DNA of 64,000 nucleotides. Origin: Myroides odoratimimus. GTDB taxonomy: Bacteria > Bacteroidota > Bacteroidia > Flavobacteriales > Flavobacteriaceae. The notes beneath the pieces were generated by a model. It made no database searches and was not told the origin of the DNA. It worked only from the letters and a program-made list of their open reading frames with translations. Positions 1-9,104 of the stretch are shown here, piece by piece. Position numbers and translations under genes: made by a program. The stretch is taken from contig NZ_BCMQ01000014.1 in assembly GCF_001485415.1 (NCBI RefSeq), positions 25,333-89,332 of the forward strand, read 5' to 3'. Each line of letters opens with the position of its first letter. The first letter of the stretch is position 1.

Positions 1-696
1 CTCTAAATCATTCGTAACGATGGTACCTCCACCTCCGCAAGTCACAGTCTTATTTCCATTAAAAGAAAACGTTCCTAATAACCCAAAACTACCAGTATGT
101 TTACCTTTATAGTAACTACCTAGTGACTCAGCTGCATCTTCTATAATTGGAATATTCCATTTTGAACATACTGCAATCAATTCATCCAAATGCATTGGAA
201 AACCAAAAGTATGCATTGGTACACAAGCAGCTAAACGCTTACCTGTTTTTTTATTAAAACATTGGTCACCTCTAACTTCTCCAAACTCTTCTAAAAAAGC
301 TTCTACAGCTTTAGGAGATAACCCCATTGTATCTAAATCAACATCAACAAAAATAGGCTTAGCACCTATATAAGCTATTGCATTAGCTGTTGCTACAAAA
401 GTTAACGCTTGAGTTATTACTTCATCACCATAAGCTACTCCTGCTAATTGCATAGCAATATGTAAAGATGCTGTACCATTAACTACCGCAATTGCCTTCT
501 TAGCTGTAGTAATATCCTGCATCATCACTTCAAATTTATCCACATAAGCCCCCACTGAAGACACAAAAGTAGAATCAATAGTATCTAATACATACTGCTT
601 TTCATTTCCTCTAAAACGAGGTTCATGCAATGGAATGAATTTATCTGTTTTGTATATATCACGTACAAAATCAATGGTTTTATTAATGCTTTTCAT
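1..696 (-). CDS. legC: LegC-family PLP-dependent aminotransferase (C-terminus beyond window edge)
   Basis: A DegT/DnrJ/EryC1/StrS-type sugar aminotransferase, acting in the cytoplasm on a 4-keto nucleotide sugar. Reading leftward from the ATG at 696, 232 residues are visible, opening MKSINKTIDFVRDIYK. Family marks are the PLP-stacking Asp in IIEDAAES (D187) and the Schiff-base Lys in SFNGNKT (K216) followed by a glycine run. The start IPLHEPRFRGNE is the LegC subgroup style, which in nonulosonic (legionaminic) acid synthesis aminates the product of the LegB dehydratase. The legB-like gene ends only four bases upstream, so the two are surely one operon. The exact sugar is inference: a bacillosamine-type or other amino sugar remains possible. 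Incomplete because the window begins inside it. Confidence 0.88.
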   Translation of the reverse strand, partial: MKSINKTIDFVRDIYKTDKFIPLHEPRFRGNEKQYVLDTIDSTFVSSVGAYVDKFEVMMQDITTAKKAIAVVNGTASLHIAMQLAGVAYGDEVITQALTFVATANAIAYIGAKPIFVDVDLDTMGLSPKAVEAFLEEFGEVRGDQCFNKKTGKRLAACVPMHTFGFPMHLDELIAVCSKWNIPIIEDAAESLGSYYKGKHTGSFGLLGTFSFNGNKTVTCGGGGTIVTNDLE

Positions 697-700
697 AATC

Positions 701-1888
701 TTACATTTTTGAATCTAAGTATTTACCTGTTTCTTTATGTCCAAAATTAGGAATCATTAAATGAAATAACTCTACTATCTCATCTTTTGACCATTTCTTA
801 TTTATCTTTAACCCCTCAATCACTGAGGTAAAATGATTTAATTTTTCTTCCTCAAAAAGCAATTCATTCTTGATAACTCCTAAATTGACAAATCTTTCCA
901 TATCCAATACTTCGTTATCTGTAAAGAATTCTTCGAAATCCTTCTCTCCTGTCGTATCACTTTCAGTAAATAAACATGGCCACTTTCCTTCTTGTGGCAA
1001 AGTACGAACCAATTCTCTTGCTTCATCCTCTGTTTTGCACAAGTAAGGTTCGTACCCTAAGTCTTTAAGATACTTGACAGCTATCTCTGCAAATGTAATT
1101 AGATGTAAATGCTCACTTAATTTAGGGAAGAATATATCCCTATTCTCACCAAAGATACAAGACATTAAACACAGTTCACCTGATTCTTTAGGTATTACAA
1201 AGTATCTTTTAATATCATTTGGAGCTACAATAGGCTGTTTCTTTTCTATTCGTTTATTAAACCCATGTAATAAAGACCCATCAGAAAAAGCAACATTTGC
1301 AAAACGTGCTGTCGATATATCTATTTGTGTACTCTTACGCATCAAGTACATTTCCATGATACGCTTTGATGCTCCCATCATATTTACTGGATTAGCAGCC
1401 TTATCTGTAGAAACACAAAAATACTTCTTCACTCCTTTATTGATAGATTGTTGAATAGTCTTATCTGTATTGAATACGTTTACATCAATCATTCTCATCA
1501 GTGTAAAAGGATCTTTCTCACTTCTCACATGCTTTAACGCAGATAAATTTAAGACATAGTCATACTGACCATCTGCTTCAATAAAAGCATCATATTCAAT
1601 AGATCCAATATCAAGAGCAAAAGTTTGGAAGTCACCATCTATATAACCAAAAGAACTACGTATATCTCTTACTAACTCAACCATATTATTTTCACTAATA
1701 TCAACAACATGCAGTTTCTTTGGATTGCGTTTAAAAATCTCTTTCGTAACTGCTTGGCCTATTGACCCAGCACCACCTATAACTAAAAAACGTGATGATG
1801 AAACTATTCTTCTTAATTCAGAGTCATATTTATTAATATCATCTGTAAAAAGCTCTTTCTCTCTTCCTATTAAACTTAATATATTCAT
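701..1888 (-). CDS. legB: LegB-like NDP-N-acetylglucosamine 4,6-dehydratase (extended SDR)
   Basis: An extended short-chain dehydrogenase of the FlaA1/PglF/CapD type that should convert UDP- or GDP-GlcNAc into the 4-keto-6-deoxy sugar used by the next enzyme. The NAD-binding glycine motif VIGGAGSIG is at residues 36-44. The active region STDKAANPVNMMGASKR (160-176) has Met171 where classical SDRs have Tyr, as in other 4,6-dehydratases of this group, with Lys175 kept. At 395 residues it is longer than FlaA1 and has an extra C-terminal helical part, as in LegB proteins. It lies 3 bases after the upstream dehydrogenase and 4 bases before legC, so it sits mid-operon. The nucleotide carried by the substrate cannot be read from sequence. 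Confidence 0.82.
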   Translation of the reverse strand: MNILSLIGREKELFTDDINKYDSELRRIVSSSRFLVIGGAGSIGQAVTKEIFKRNPKKLHVVDISENNMVELVRDIRSSFGYIDGDFQTFALDIGSIEYDAFIEADGQYDYVLNLSALKHVRSEKDPFTLMRMIDVNVFNTDKTIQQSINKGVKKYFCVSTDKAANPVNMMGASKRIMEMYLMRKSTQIDISTARFANVAFSDGSLLHGFNKRIEKKQPIVAPNDIKRYFVIPKESGELCLMSCIFGENRDIFFPKLSEHLHLITFAEIAVKYLKDLGYEPYLCKTEDEARELVRTLPQEGKWPCLFTESDTTGEKDFEEFFTDNEVLDMERFVNLGVIKNELLFEEEKLNHFTSVIEGLKINKKWSKDEIVELFHLMIPNFGHKETGKYLDSKM

Positions 1889-1891
1889 ATC

Positions 1892-3190
1892 TTATAATCT
1901 TGAATCAACAATATCTCTATCTAAACATGCCTTAGTATCAAATATTACAGCATTATTTACAGTTAAATCCTTTAATTCTAAAGTCAAAAACTGTTTATGT
2001 GCTACAGCAATTACTACTGCTTCATATTTCTTATTCTCTGGTAAAGTTTCTTCTATAATACTAAAACCATATTCATGTTTTACCTCCTCTGCCTTTGCCC
2101 ATGGATCATATACATCTACATTCACACCAAACTTCTTCAACTCTTTATAGATATCAGCAACTTTCGTATTACGAACATCTGGACAGTTTTCTTTAAAGGT
2201 AACTCCTAAAATCAATACATTAGCCCCTTTAATATGTAAATCTTTCTCAATCATTAATTGTATTGTCTTAGACGCTACGAAAGAAGCCATTCTATCATTC
2301 ACTCTACGTCCTGACAAAATTACTTCTGGATGATATCCTAATTGAGTCGCTTTATGTGCTAAGTAATATGGGTCTACTGAGATACAGTGTCCTCCTACTA
2401 AGCCAGGCTTATACTTAAGAAAATTAAACTTAGTGCCTGCTGCATCTAATACATCATTTGTATCTATCCCTACTTTATCAAAAATTAAAGCTAACTCATT
2501 TACGAAAGAAATATTGACATCACGTTGTGCATTCTCTATTGCTTTTGACGCTTCTGCTACTTTTAAAGAAGGTGCTAAATGTGTTCCTGCTTTAATGATC
2601 TTTTTATACAGATTATCTATCTCCATCGCAATTTCAGGAGTACTTCCTGAAGTTACTTTCATAATAGTAGTCAAAGTGTTCACTTTATCTCCTGGATTAA
2701 TACGTTCTGGAGAATATCCAACATAAAAATCTTGGTTAAACATTAAACCAGAGAACTCTTCTAATAAAGGCACACAAACCTCCTCTGTACATCCTGGATA
2801 TACTGTAGATTCATAAATCACAATATCTCCTTTTTTCAAGACTTTACCAAGCATAGTAGAAGCGCCTCTTAATGGTCTTAAATCCGGGGCATTAAATTCG
2901 TCAATAGGTGTCGGAACAGTTACAATATAGACGTTTGCAGTTTCTAACAACACCAAATCATTAGAAGCTTGATACCCCTTCGTAAAATCATTTAATTTAG
3001 CTTTATTTAAAGAAATATTTAGTTGTTCTAAATCAGCTTCTAGCGTATGATCTTCTCCACGATTTAACTCATCTACTCTCTCTTTATTAATATCAAATCC
3101 TATAACTTGAAAATGTTTAGAAAATTCTATCGCTAGAGGTAATCCTACATAGCCTTGTCCTATTACTGCTATTTTATAATCTGTTCTCAT
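1892..3190 (-). CDS. UDP-N-acetylhexosamine 6-dehydrogenase, WbpA/TviB type (copy 2)
   Basis: A nucleotide-sugar dehydrogenase of the UDP-Glc/GDP-Man family that oxidises C6 of a UDP-HexNAc to the uronic acid in two NAD-dependent steps, giving an acidic sugar for surface polysaccharide. The Rossmann motif GQGYVGLPLA is at residues 11-20, the central substrate-binding region runs from about 200 to 300, and the catalytic Cys269 is in GGHCISVDPYY. The C-terminal domain carries FKENCPDVRNTKV. The length of 432 residues is normal. It is a close paralogue of the gene directly upstream (3221-4576) and follows it by 30 bases. The motifs match the VipA/TviB/WbpA branch rather than Ugd; GlcNAc versus GalNAc specificity is unknown. 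Confidence 0.85.
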   Translation of the reverse strand: MRTDYKIAVIGQGYVGLPLAIEFSKHFQVIGFDINKERVDELNRGEDHTLEADLEQLNISLNKAKLNDFTKGYQASNDLVLLETANVYIVTVPTPIDEFNAPDLRPLRGASTMLGKVLKKGDIVIYESTVYPGCTEEVCVPLLEEFSGLMFNQDFYVGYSPERINPGDKVNTLTTIMKVTSGSTPEIAMEIDNLYKKIIKAGTHLAPSLKVAEASKAIENAQRDVNISFVNELALIFDKVGIDTNDVLDAAGTKFNFLKYKPGLVGGHCISVDPYYLAHKATQLGYHPEVILSGRRVNDRMASFVASKTIQLMIEKDLHIKGANVLILGVTFKENCPDVRNTKVADIYKELKKFGVNVDVYDPWAKAEEVKHEYGFSIIEETLPENKKYEAVVIAVAHKQFLTLELKDLTVNNAVIFDTKACLDRDIVDSRL

Positions 3191-3220
3191 TGAGATTTTT
3201 AATTTTAAAAACTTAATTTA

Positions 3221-4576
3221 TTACAATCTACTATCTATTATACTTCTATCTAATACTGCTTTCACATCATAAATAACCGCTGGTGAAGATACCATTTCTT
3301 CAATATTTAAAATACGGAAATCCTCATGTGCTGTTGTTAATATTATTGCTTCGTAATTATTTCTTCTTGTTGGTAAACGATGATCAGTAACCTGAAATTT
3401 TCTTTCCAACAACATTTCTATATCATCAACCACCTCTATCCCATACTCCTCTCTCACTTCCTCTACATTCACCCAAGGATCATATACATCTACTTCGATA
3501 CCATAAGAAACTAATTCCTCATAAATCTTCGCTACTTTCGTATTACGGGTATCAGGACAGTTCTCCTTAAATGCAAACCCCAATAACAATACTCTAGAGC
3601 GACTTACGTCAATCCCTTTTTGTATCATTAACTTCACTACTTTACTTGCGATAAATACAGGAATCTCATCATTTACACGACGACCTGATAAAATTACATC
3701 TGGGTAATACCCTACTTGAATCGCTTTATGTGCTAAGTAATATGGGTCTACTGATATACAGTGTCCTCCTACCAGTCCTGGTTTATATTTAAGGAAGTTA
3801 AACTTGGTACCTGCTGCTTCTAATACATCTTGGGTATCGATCCCTAACCTGTCAAAGATTAAGGCTAGTTCATTTACAAAAGAGATATTGACATCGCGCT
3901 GTGCGTTCTCTATTACTTTTGCAGCCTCTGCTACCTTTAATGACGGTGCTTTATGGGTACCCGCTTTGATAATGGTACGGTACAAATCATCTATATAATC
4001 TGCCACTTCTGGTGTACTTCCTGAAGTAACTTTGATAATTGTTTCTAAGGTATTGACTTTGTCTCCTGGATTAATACGCTCTGGTGAATACCCTACATAA
4101 AAATCACGGTTAAATACTAACTTAGAAGCCTCCTCTAATACAGGAATACACTCTTCTTCTGTACATCCTGGGTATACTGTAGATTCATAAATCACAATAT
4201 CTCCCTGCTTTAGTACAGTTCCCACTAATTTAGACGATAATTTTAATGGGGTAAGATCAGGAGCATTAAACTGGTTAATCGGGGTTGGTACGGTAATGAT
4301 ATATACACTTGCCTCTGCGATATCACTGATACTCGTACTTGGTTTGTACCCCTTTACTCCTCCTGAATTGTTATAAGTTAAGATTGAGACGTTTAACTGA
4401 CTCTCGTCTACTTCTTTTGTAAGGTCAATCCCTCTTTGTAGCTCTGCTACTCTGCTTTCTTTTATATCGAATCCCACTACTGGGAAATGTTGTGCAAAGG
4501 CAAGTGCTAAAGGAAGGCCTACATAACCTTGTCCGATCACTGCAATTTTAACTTCTTTTTCCATACTTTTTTTCAT
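3221..4576 (-). CDS. UDP-N-acetylhexosamine 6-dehydrogenase, WbpA/TviB type (copy 1, promoter-proximal)
   Basis: First gene of the leftward polysaccharide operon and paralogue of the next gene. It shows the Rossmann motif GQGYVGLPLA near residue 15, YPGCTEE, and the catalytic cysteine in GGHCISVDPYY near residue 278, so it should be an active UDP-HexNAc C6 dehydrogenase. It is 19 residues longer than its neighbour. Much of that is a short insert near the C-terminus (FQVTDHRLPTRRN, about bases 3355-3400) where the neighbour goes straight from the end of a helix to YEAVV. The start may be the ATG at 4576 or Met5 (4564); homology begins just after Met5. Two tandem dehydrogenases suggest two different uronic acids or a recent duplication. 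Confidence 0.85.
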   Translation of the reverse strand: MKKSMEKEVKIAVIGQGYVGLPLALAFAQHFPVVGFDIKESRVAELQRGIDLTKEVDESQLNVSILTYNNSGGVKGYKPSTSISDIAEASVYIITVPTPINQFNAPDLTPLKLSSKLVGTVLKQGDIVIYESTVYPGCTEEECIPVLEEASKLVFNRDFYVGYSPERINPGDKVNTLETIIKVTSGSTPEVADYIDDLYRTIIKAGTHKAPSLKVAEAAKVIENAQRDVNISFVNELALIFDRLGIDTQDVLEAAGTKFNFLKYKPGLVGGHCISVDPYYLAHKAIQVGYYPDVILSGRRVNDEIPVFIASKVVKLMIQKGIDVSRSRVLLLGFAFKENCPDTRNTKVAKIYEELVSYGIEVDVYDPWVNVEEVREEYGIEVVDDIEMLLERKFQVTDHRLPTRRNNYEAIILTTAHEDFRILNIEEMVSSPAVIYDVKAVLDRSIIDSRL

Positions 4577-4639
4577 TATTGTTACTGTCTAAAGATACCG
4601 TATCGTCAGTAAGTGTCATTATTTTTTAACAATAAGTTA

Positions 4640-4673
4640 CAAATGTACACTTTTAAAATATTGGTACTAGCAA
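4640..4673 (-). promoter_or_regulatory. Flavobacterial-type promoter of the polysaccharide operon
   Basis: On the minus strand a TTG (4673-4671) is followed after 23 bases by TACATTTG (4647-4640), matching the Bacteroidota -33/-7 pattern TTG - 17 to 23 - TAnnTTTG. It lies about 65 bases before the ATG at 4576, and no other gene intervenes. Confidence 0.6.
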
Positions 4674-4762
4674 AAATGTTGTTTTTTGTGTGTAGTAGTG
4701 TTTTTTATTAGTAAAGGCTCCCTCTTTCTTTTTCCTATATTTTTCAACTACTTCTTTTTTTA

Positions 4763-6208
4763 TTACATAGACCTTAATTTGTTAAGCTCATCAATCATAG
4801 CAGTTCTTCTTGGATATAATTCTTGAAGGGCTTTTATAGTAGTTTCTATTTTTACAGATTGATTAATAAATCTATCTTGTATTTCTTTAATAATGTAAGC
4901 TAGACTTCTATAACCTGACCTATTATTAAGTCCTTTAGCCTGTAAAAGTACTAATGGCATTAAAAGATCTACTAAAACAAAGTCATCATAATGTTTTTGT
5001 AAAACATCAATATAACTTAGCACTAATCCTAGATCTTTAACCTGACTCACCAAATTAAACAAATCCTGTATCATATTTTCCAAAACATAAACCTTCCCTA
5101 ATCTTTCTAGTAACATTCTGTTATATGCACTTGTGGTCATATAAGTATTTTTCTTACAAAACTTATCTACATCTTTAATTACTTCGTTTATATAATCCTT
5201 TAAAACAATACTCCAATTAGAATCCGTATAGGTGTTTTTCCACTTAATTAGATACTCGGATTTATCACCCTTACCTTCTAGGGCAAACTTTTTATATAGA
5301 CAGCGCATCTTTTCTATATCACCACTTAACTCATAAATCTCTAAAAGAAGACATTCCCACCTAAAAACAAGCCCTAAATAATCTAACTCCTTAGCTTGTT
5401 TAATACCTATATAGACTTGTTCTTTAGCCTTGTCGAATTCTTTATTGTCTTTATAGTAGTTAGCTAGTCTAATCCTTACATCTGATAGCTCTAAGTTATT
5501 CATTATAGTGGCTAAAAAAGAGTCTATATCCTTATAATGTTCAAAAAAATCTAATTTGAGCTTAATAAGGTGTTCAAGCAAAAAACGATTATCTTTCTCT
5601 TTACTAGCCTTTTTATCAATATAGGTTAAAAAACGTTCTTTGTTTTCCGTTTTAAAACAAAGCATTTTATATGAGTCTAATAAATCATAGCCATAGTCTC
5701 CATAGTCAAAGTAAATCTCTCTGTTTATTTGACTTTCTAAAAATTCCATTAGATCTAATTTAAGCTCTCCTATTTCTTGTGATTCTATTAGCTTATCTAA
5801 ATACTGCAATATCTCAGATAACAAAACACCTATATGCCCACTACTATCATCACAATACTCTACAACTTTAATTACTTCTGTTAAAGCCGCCTTTATAATG
5901 TCTAAAGACTCTTTATACCTGTGACGTTGAATCAACACCTCTAAAGTCTCTAAGTGTTCTTGTAACTCACTAGCAAGTCTTGGTGTGTTATTATAATCTA
6001 TAAAGCCCTTATAATTATAAGAGCTTATAATACTTTTAAAAAGTGCTCTATACCTATTTTGAATATCATCATTTTTAAACTTATCTGAGAAATAAGTCTC
6101 TAGATCCAGTTTAAACTGAGGATTCCTCTCACTGTAATACACAATAAACTCTTCTAATTCTTCTTTATGAATTTCTTTTAAAATCTTATCTATCTTTATT
6201 TTATACAT
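4763..6208 (-). CDS. Large helical protein of unknown function
   Basis: Not recognised. About 481 residues from the ATG at 6208 (MYKIKIDKILK); the frame is open to a TTG at 6256, but the ATG is the better start. Almost entirely alpha-helical and rich in Lys, Glu, Leu and Tyr, without signal peptide or membrane segment. Helix pairs such as VRIRLANYYKDNKEFDKAKEQVYIG (about residues 245-270) look like TPR repeats. It vaguely recalls the C-terminal helical part of SWIM zinc-finger proteins, but no zinc-binding motif is present. It follows the 6257-6934 gene with a short gap on the same strand, so the two are probably co-transcribed and work together. Confidence 0.6.
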   Translation of the reverse strand: MYKIKIDKILKEIHKEELEEFIVYYSERNPQFKLDLETYFSDKFKNDDIQNRYRALFKSIISSYNYKGFIDYNNTPRLASELQEHLETLEVLIQRHRYKESLDIIKAALTEVIKVVEYCDDSSGHIGVLLSEILQYLDKLIESQEIGELKLDLMEFLESQINREIYFDYGDYGYDLLDSYKMLCFKTENKERFLTYIDKKASKEKDNRFLLEHLIKLKLDFFEHYKDIDSFLATIMNNLELSDVRIRLANYYKDNKEFDKAKEQVYIGIKQAKELDYLGLVFRWECLLLEIYELSGDIEKMRCLYKKFALEGKGDKSEYLIKWKNTYTDSNWSIVLKDYINEVIKDVDKFCKKNTYMTTSAYNRMLLERLGKVYVLENMIQDLFNLVSQVKDLGLVLSYIDVLQKHYDDFVLVDLLMPLVLLQAKGLNNRSGYRSLAYIIKEIQDRFINQSVKIETTIKALQELYPRRTAMIDELNKLRSM

Positions 6209-6256
6209 TGCTGACTTTTTATTATACTTTCTACTTAAACTTACTAAAAGAAACAA

Positions 6257-6934
6257 TTACCACTTCACGCTTTCATAATCAAAATAATCATCATCAAGCT
6301 CTAAACTTGTTACCTTAATTTTTAATCTTTTAGCCTCACGTTCTAGTTCTTCTCTGTAAAGATTATAACCCGAAGTTCCATAACAGGCTTTCTCTAGTAA
6401 TCCTGGCAAGGCCTTAAAGGCCTTTTTACCACCATTTAACAAGAAGTATTCTAGGTTAATTTTTCTCATATAAATATACAGGCAATCATTTAAGGTATCT
6501 ATTCTACTGGTTATAAAACCTTTTAATTCTAAAGCTGTTTTTAAGTCAAATTCATACATTGCTTTTTCCATCCAATACTCAAACTCTAACAAATGTGATA
6601 GAGCTAGTTTATTAGTTGGCAATAGCCTTTGCTTGTATCTAATGGCCTGAATAAAAAATATTCCTTGAACCCACGATAAACAACATCCATAATAAACAGA
6701 TTCACTACCACTTAAATGGCCCGAGTTTCGCTTTAATCTACTATCATTAAAGGCTTTTCTAATTTCATATAAAACCCCGCTTATAATTTTATCACAAGAA
6801 TCAAATTCTAATTCCGAATCATAGATTTGATCATTAAAGAAAATAGAAAAAGAGTCATACAGCTCACTTAAATCTTCACGACTTCCCCAAAGCTGAAAAC
6901 CTATAGCATTTTTAGTTGGTTTAATATAAAACAT
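6257..6934 (-). CDS. DUF6904-like hypothetical protein
   Basis: About 225 residues starting MFYIKPTKNAIGFQLWGSRE. This opening, with a domain that predicts a short beta strand and then helices, recalls the DUF6904 family, but I cannot confirm it without a search. It has no signal peptide or membrane segment. A longer start at 7000 is possible (MNFAVIVEKK), but the 23 extra residues are hydrophobic and Lys-rich and the family-like part begins at 6934. The 5' half of this gene is repeated, damaged, at 8758-9018 on the same strand. It is upstream of and probably co-transcribed with the helical protein at 4763. Confidence 0.6.
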   Translation of the reverse strand: MFYIKPTKNAIGFQLWGSREDLSELYDSFSIFFNDQIYDSELEFDSCDKIISGVLYEIRKAFNDSRLKRNSGHLSGSESVYYGCCLSWVQGIFFIQAIRYKQRLLPTNKLALSHLLEFEYWMEKAMYEFDLKTALELKGFITSRIDTLNDCLYIYMRKINLEYFLLNGGKKAFKALPGLLEKACYGTSGYNLYREELEREAKRLKIKVTSLELDDDYFDYESVKW

Positions 6935-7101
6935 AGTCTTGTCTTTTATTTTTTTACAAGATAAAAATAGTTTTTTCTCAACAATAACAGCAAAGTTCAT
7001 CTTATTAAAAATAAACCAAGTCTTTTTAAGGACAAAAAAAACCTTTAAGAGTCAATAAGATAAAAAAAAGCAATAACCTATATTTTTAAAGATATAAAAC
7101 T

Positions 7102-7484
7102 ATGGAAAGCGAAGATGATTTAAGAGCCGTTAGTATTATTATACTACTTCTGCACATTTACTGGTTCTGTTACTCTTTATTTATACGCCTTGGGTTAACC
7201 TACCCTGTGATTGATAAAATCCTTTTAGGATTTAACGCTAAAGCAAGTTTATTTCTCTATCCTATCTACGCGAAGCTATTTTCTATTTTATTTCTAGGAC
7301 TGAGTCTTTTGGAAAACAGAGGGGTAAAAAATCACCTAAAAGAAAATAATTATTCTATTTTGTATTGGAGCATCACTTTTCTTTCTAAACTCATCTCTAG
7401 CAGTTAGTCTATACATTAGTAGTTTATCTATAGGATACATACTGCTTCTTGTTTCTGGAGCTTATATAAATAAGCTTATTTAAA
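7102..7484 (+). pseudogene. Broken duplicate of the coupling-protein gene 5' end
   Basis: The first 75 or so residues (ESEDDLRAVSIIILLL onwards) match the N-terminus of the intact T4SS coupling protein at 9105. After KNH the frame shifts and stops at 7407; a second frame then carries SIGYILLLVSGAYINKLI (about 7424-7484), again matching the intact protein before ending. Only the membrane-anchor part survives and no ATPase domain follows. It lacks the ten-residue insert LSKILSFLRA present in the intact gene. Together with the flanking DUF6904-like DNA it forms the left copy of a large direct repeat. Confidence 0.85.
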
Positions 7485-7767
7485 AAAACAACAGTACAAC
7501 GAAGCTTAAACTGCGCAAGGTGAAGTTTTTTAATAGAGAGCATAAGAGGGAATTCTTATCTATAACTAATCTTTTCCAAATAAAGTCGGATATGATAGCT
7601 ACCTTATACAAACTGAGATGGCAAATAGAAGTTGGGCTTTCTCAAACTTGGTGAGTTTTTGTAAGATTCATCTGTTTAACTACATTAAACTATTACATTT
7701 CTTAGAAAATCCTGAGCAAGATTGGATTATTGAAGATCAAGAGATAAAACAACTTTCTTTATTTTGA
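7485..7767 (+). pseudogene. IS4-type transposase remnant with internal deletion
   Basis: A first frame reads TKLKLRKVKFFNREHKREF ... LYKLRWQIE, the YxxxRWxIE-like block near the C-terminus of IS4-family DDE transposases in Bacteroidota. It hits a stop at about 7652. A shifted frame continues NLVSFCKIHLFNYIKLLHF and ends QLSLF-stop at 7767, as in the extreme C-terminus of that family. The residues that normally lie between are missing. The catalytic aspartates and start are absent, so the copy is dead. TATCGGACACTAATG near 7859 may be the outer end of the element, but I cannot confirm this. Confidence 0.7.
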
Positions 7768-7972
7768 CAGCCTATTTATAGTCTAACTATGAGATAAAAA
7801 CAATATAAAGCTTACTATCAAGATAGTATGATAATATAATCTCTTAATAATAAGTTTTATCGGACACTAATGGGTAAGTATATACTTTTCTAAATATCTT
7901 TACGTTTAATTTAAATAAATCATTCAATCTTTATATATGCCTATAGACAAATCTTATTCAAAAATTTAATTA

Positions 7973-8548
7973 ATGAAAAAAGCCATTATTTTATCTGCCA
8001 CCTTACTAACATTTACCTTATCAAGCTACTCACAAAGCGATACAAATACAATAGAACACCAATTTAACACACTAATTAGCCAATCAAATAATTGGCAAAA
8101 TTACAAGGTAGTAGAGAAAAATAAATTACAACAAGTACAACAAAATGTAAAGGATTCGATAAACAACCTACAAACTACTATACGAGAGAATAAGAATTCT
8201 CTTATAGAACAAAAAAAATCCATAGATTCTTTATCCAGTCAATTACAGGTTCTTCAAGAAAACCTAACAATTGCAATTGATAAAGAAAACAATCTTGACT
8301 TTATAGGTATCAGTACCCATAAAAGTACTTTTAAAACAATAGTTTGGTCTATTATTTTAATACTCCTATTGGTTTTAGGTATCTTATTTATCCAATTCAA
8401 GAAAAGTTTTACCAACACAAAGGATGCCACTAGAAAACAAATCGAAGCAGAAAGTGAACTTGAAGAATATAAAAGATCATCCTTAGAGCGAGAACAAAAA
8501 ATAAGAAGACAGCTTCAAGATGAAATCAATAAAAACAAACGAGTTTAA
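7973..8548 (+). CDS. Exported coiled-coil membrane protein of unknown function
   Basis: 191 residues. An N-terminal signal sequence (MKKAIILSATLLTFTLSSYS, then QSD) is followed by SNNWQNYKVV and a long coiled coil (about 48-105, rich in Gln, Asn and Lys), a single transmembrane helix (about 122-142) and a charged helical tail. Similar proteins occur in many Flavobacteriaceae and are sometimes labelled tRNA (guanine-N1)-methyltransferase, for which nothing here gives support. It stands alone between transposase debris and a clear terminator at 8594. Function unknown; the topology suggests an envelope spacer or sensor protein. Confidence 0.75.
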   Translation: MKKAIILSATLLTFTLSSYSQSDTNTIEHQFNTLISQSNNWQNYKVVEKNKLQQVQQNVKDSINNLQTTIRENKNSLIEQKKSIDSLSSQLQVLQENLTIAIDKENNLDFIGISTHKSTFKTIVWSIILILLLVLGILFIQFKKSFTNTKDATRKQIEAESELEEYKRSSLEREQKIRRQLQDEINKNKRV

Positions 8549-8593
8549 CCCATAGGATAAAGCATATAAAAGACTGAGATTTATTTTATAATT

Positions 8594-8640
8594 CATTAAG
8601 AGTTAGCTTTGGGTTAACTCTTAATGATTATATCATTTTT
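8594..8640 (+). terminator. Rho-independent terminator
   Basis: Perfect 12-base stem CATTAAGAGTTA / TAACTCTTAATG (8594-8605 with 8615-8626) and a T-rich tail, 45 bases after the coiled-coil protein gene. Confidence 0.75.
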
Positions 8641-8710
8641 CTCTTACAACTCTCCTGGCGTATATTCAATCACTCCCCCCTATTCTATCTATTTTTATAT
8701 TTAAAAATGG

Positions 8711-8729
8711 CTAAGTACACGACAAAAAT
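8711..8729 (-). mobile_element. Leftover end of an IS4-family element
   Basis: CTAAGTACACGACAAAAA here is identical to the terminal bases beyond the transposase fragments at 48601 (same orientation) and 56798 (opposite orientation). Only this end remains. It lies about 30 bases before the point where the duplicated DUF6904/coupling-protein segment resumes. Confidence 0.6.
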
Positions 8730-8757
8730 AGCATTATGTCAATAAACGGAGATACAT

Positions 8758-9018
8758 TAAACAGATTCACTACCACTTAAATGACCCGAGTTTCGCTTTA
8801 ATCTACTATCATTAAAGGCTTTTCTAATCTTAATATAAAACCCCCACTTATAATTTTATCACAAGAATCAAATTCTAATTCCGAATAATAGATTTGATCA
8901 TTAAAGAAAATAGAAAAAGAATCATACAGCTAACTTAAATCTTCACGACTTCCCCAAAGCTGAAAACCTATAGCATTTTTAGTTGGTTTAATATAAAACA
9001 TAGTCTTGTCTTTTAAGG
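8758..9018 (-). pseudogene. Damaged duplicate of the 5' half of the DUF6904-like gene
   Basis: Nearly identical to about 6697-6960, with small deletions, substitutions and stops (for example GAATAATAG where the original has GAATCATAG, and a loss next to CTTTTCTAATCT). The 3' half of the gene is absent and the upstream N-terminal extension is shortened. With the adjoining coupling-protein start it is the right copy of a direct repeat. Confidence 0.8.
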
Positions 9019-9104
9019 ACAAACACCCCCTTTAAGAGTCAATAAGATAAAAAAGAAGCAACAACCTATATTTTTAATATTCTAATTTTTAAAGATATAA
9101 AACT

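Noticed and set aside
1074..1454. Rightward open frame inside the legB-like gene
   Set aside because: Antisense shadow of a clearly conserved enzyme; no start context or homology.
7102..7407. A complete 101-residue membrane protein
   Set aside because: It is the N-terminus of the coupling protein ended by a frameshift; matching sequence continues in another frame.
7973..8548. tRNA (guanine-N1)-methyltransferase
   Set aside because: Relatives sometimes carry this label, but the protein is a signal-peptide, coiled-coil, one-helix membrane protein with no methyltransferase motif.
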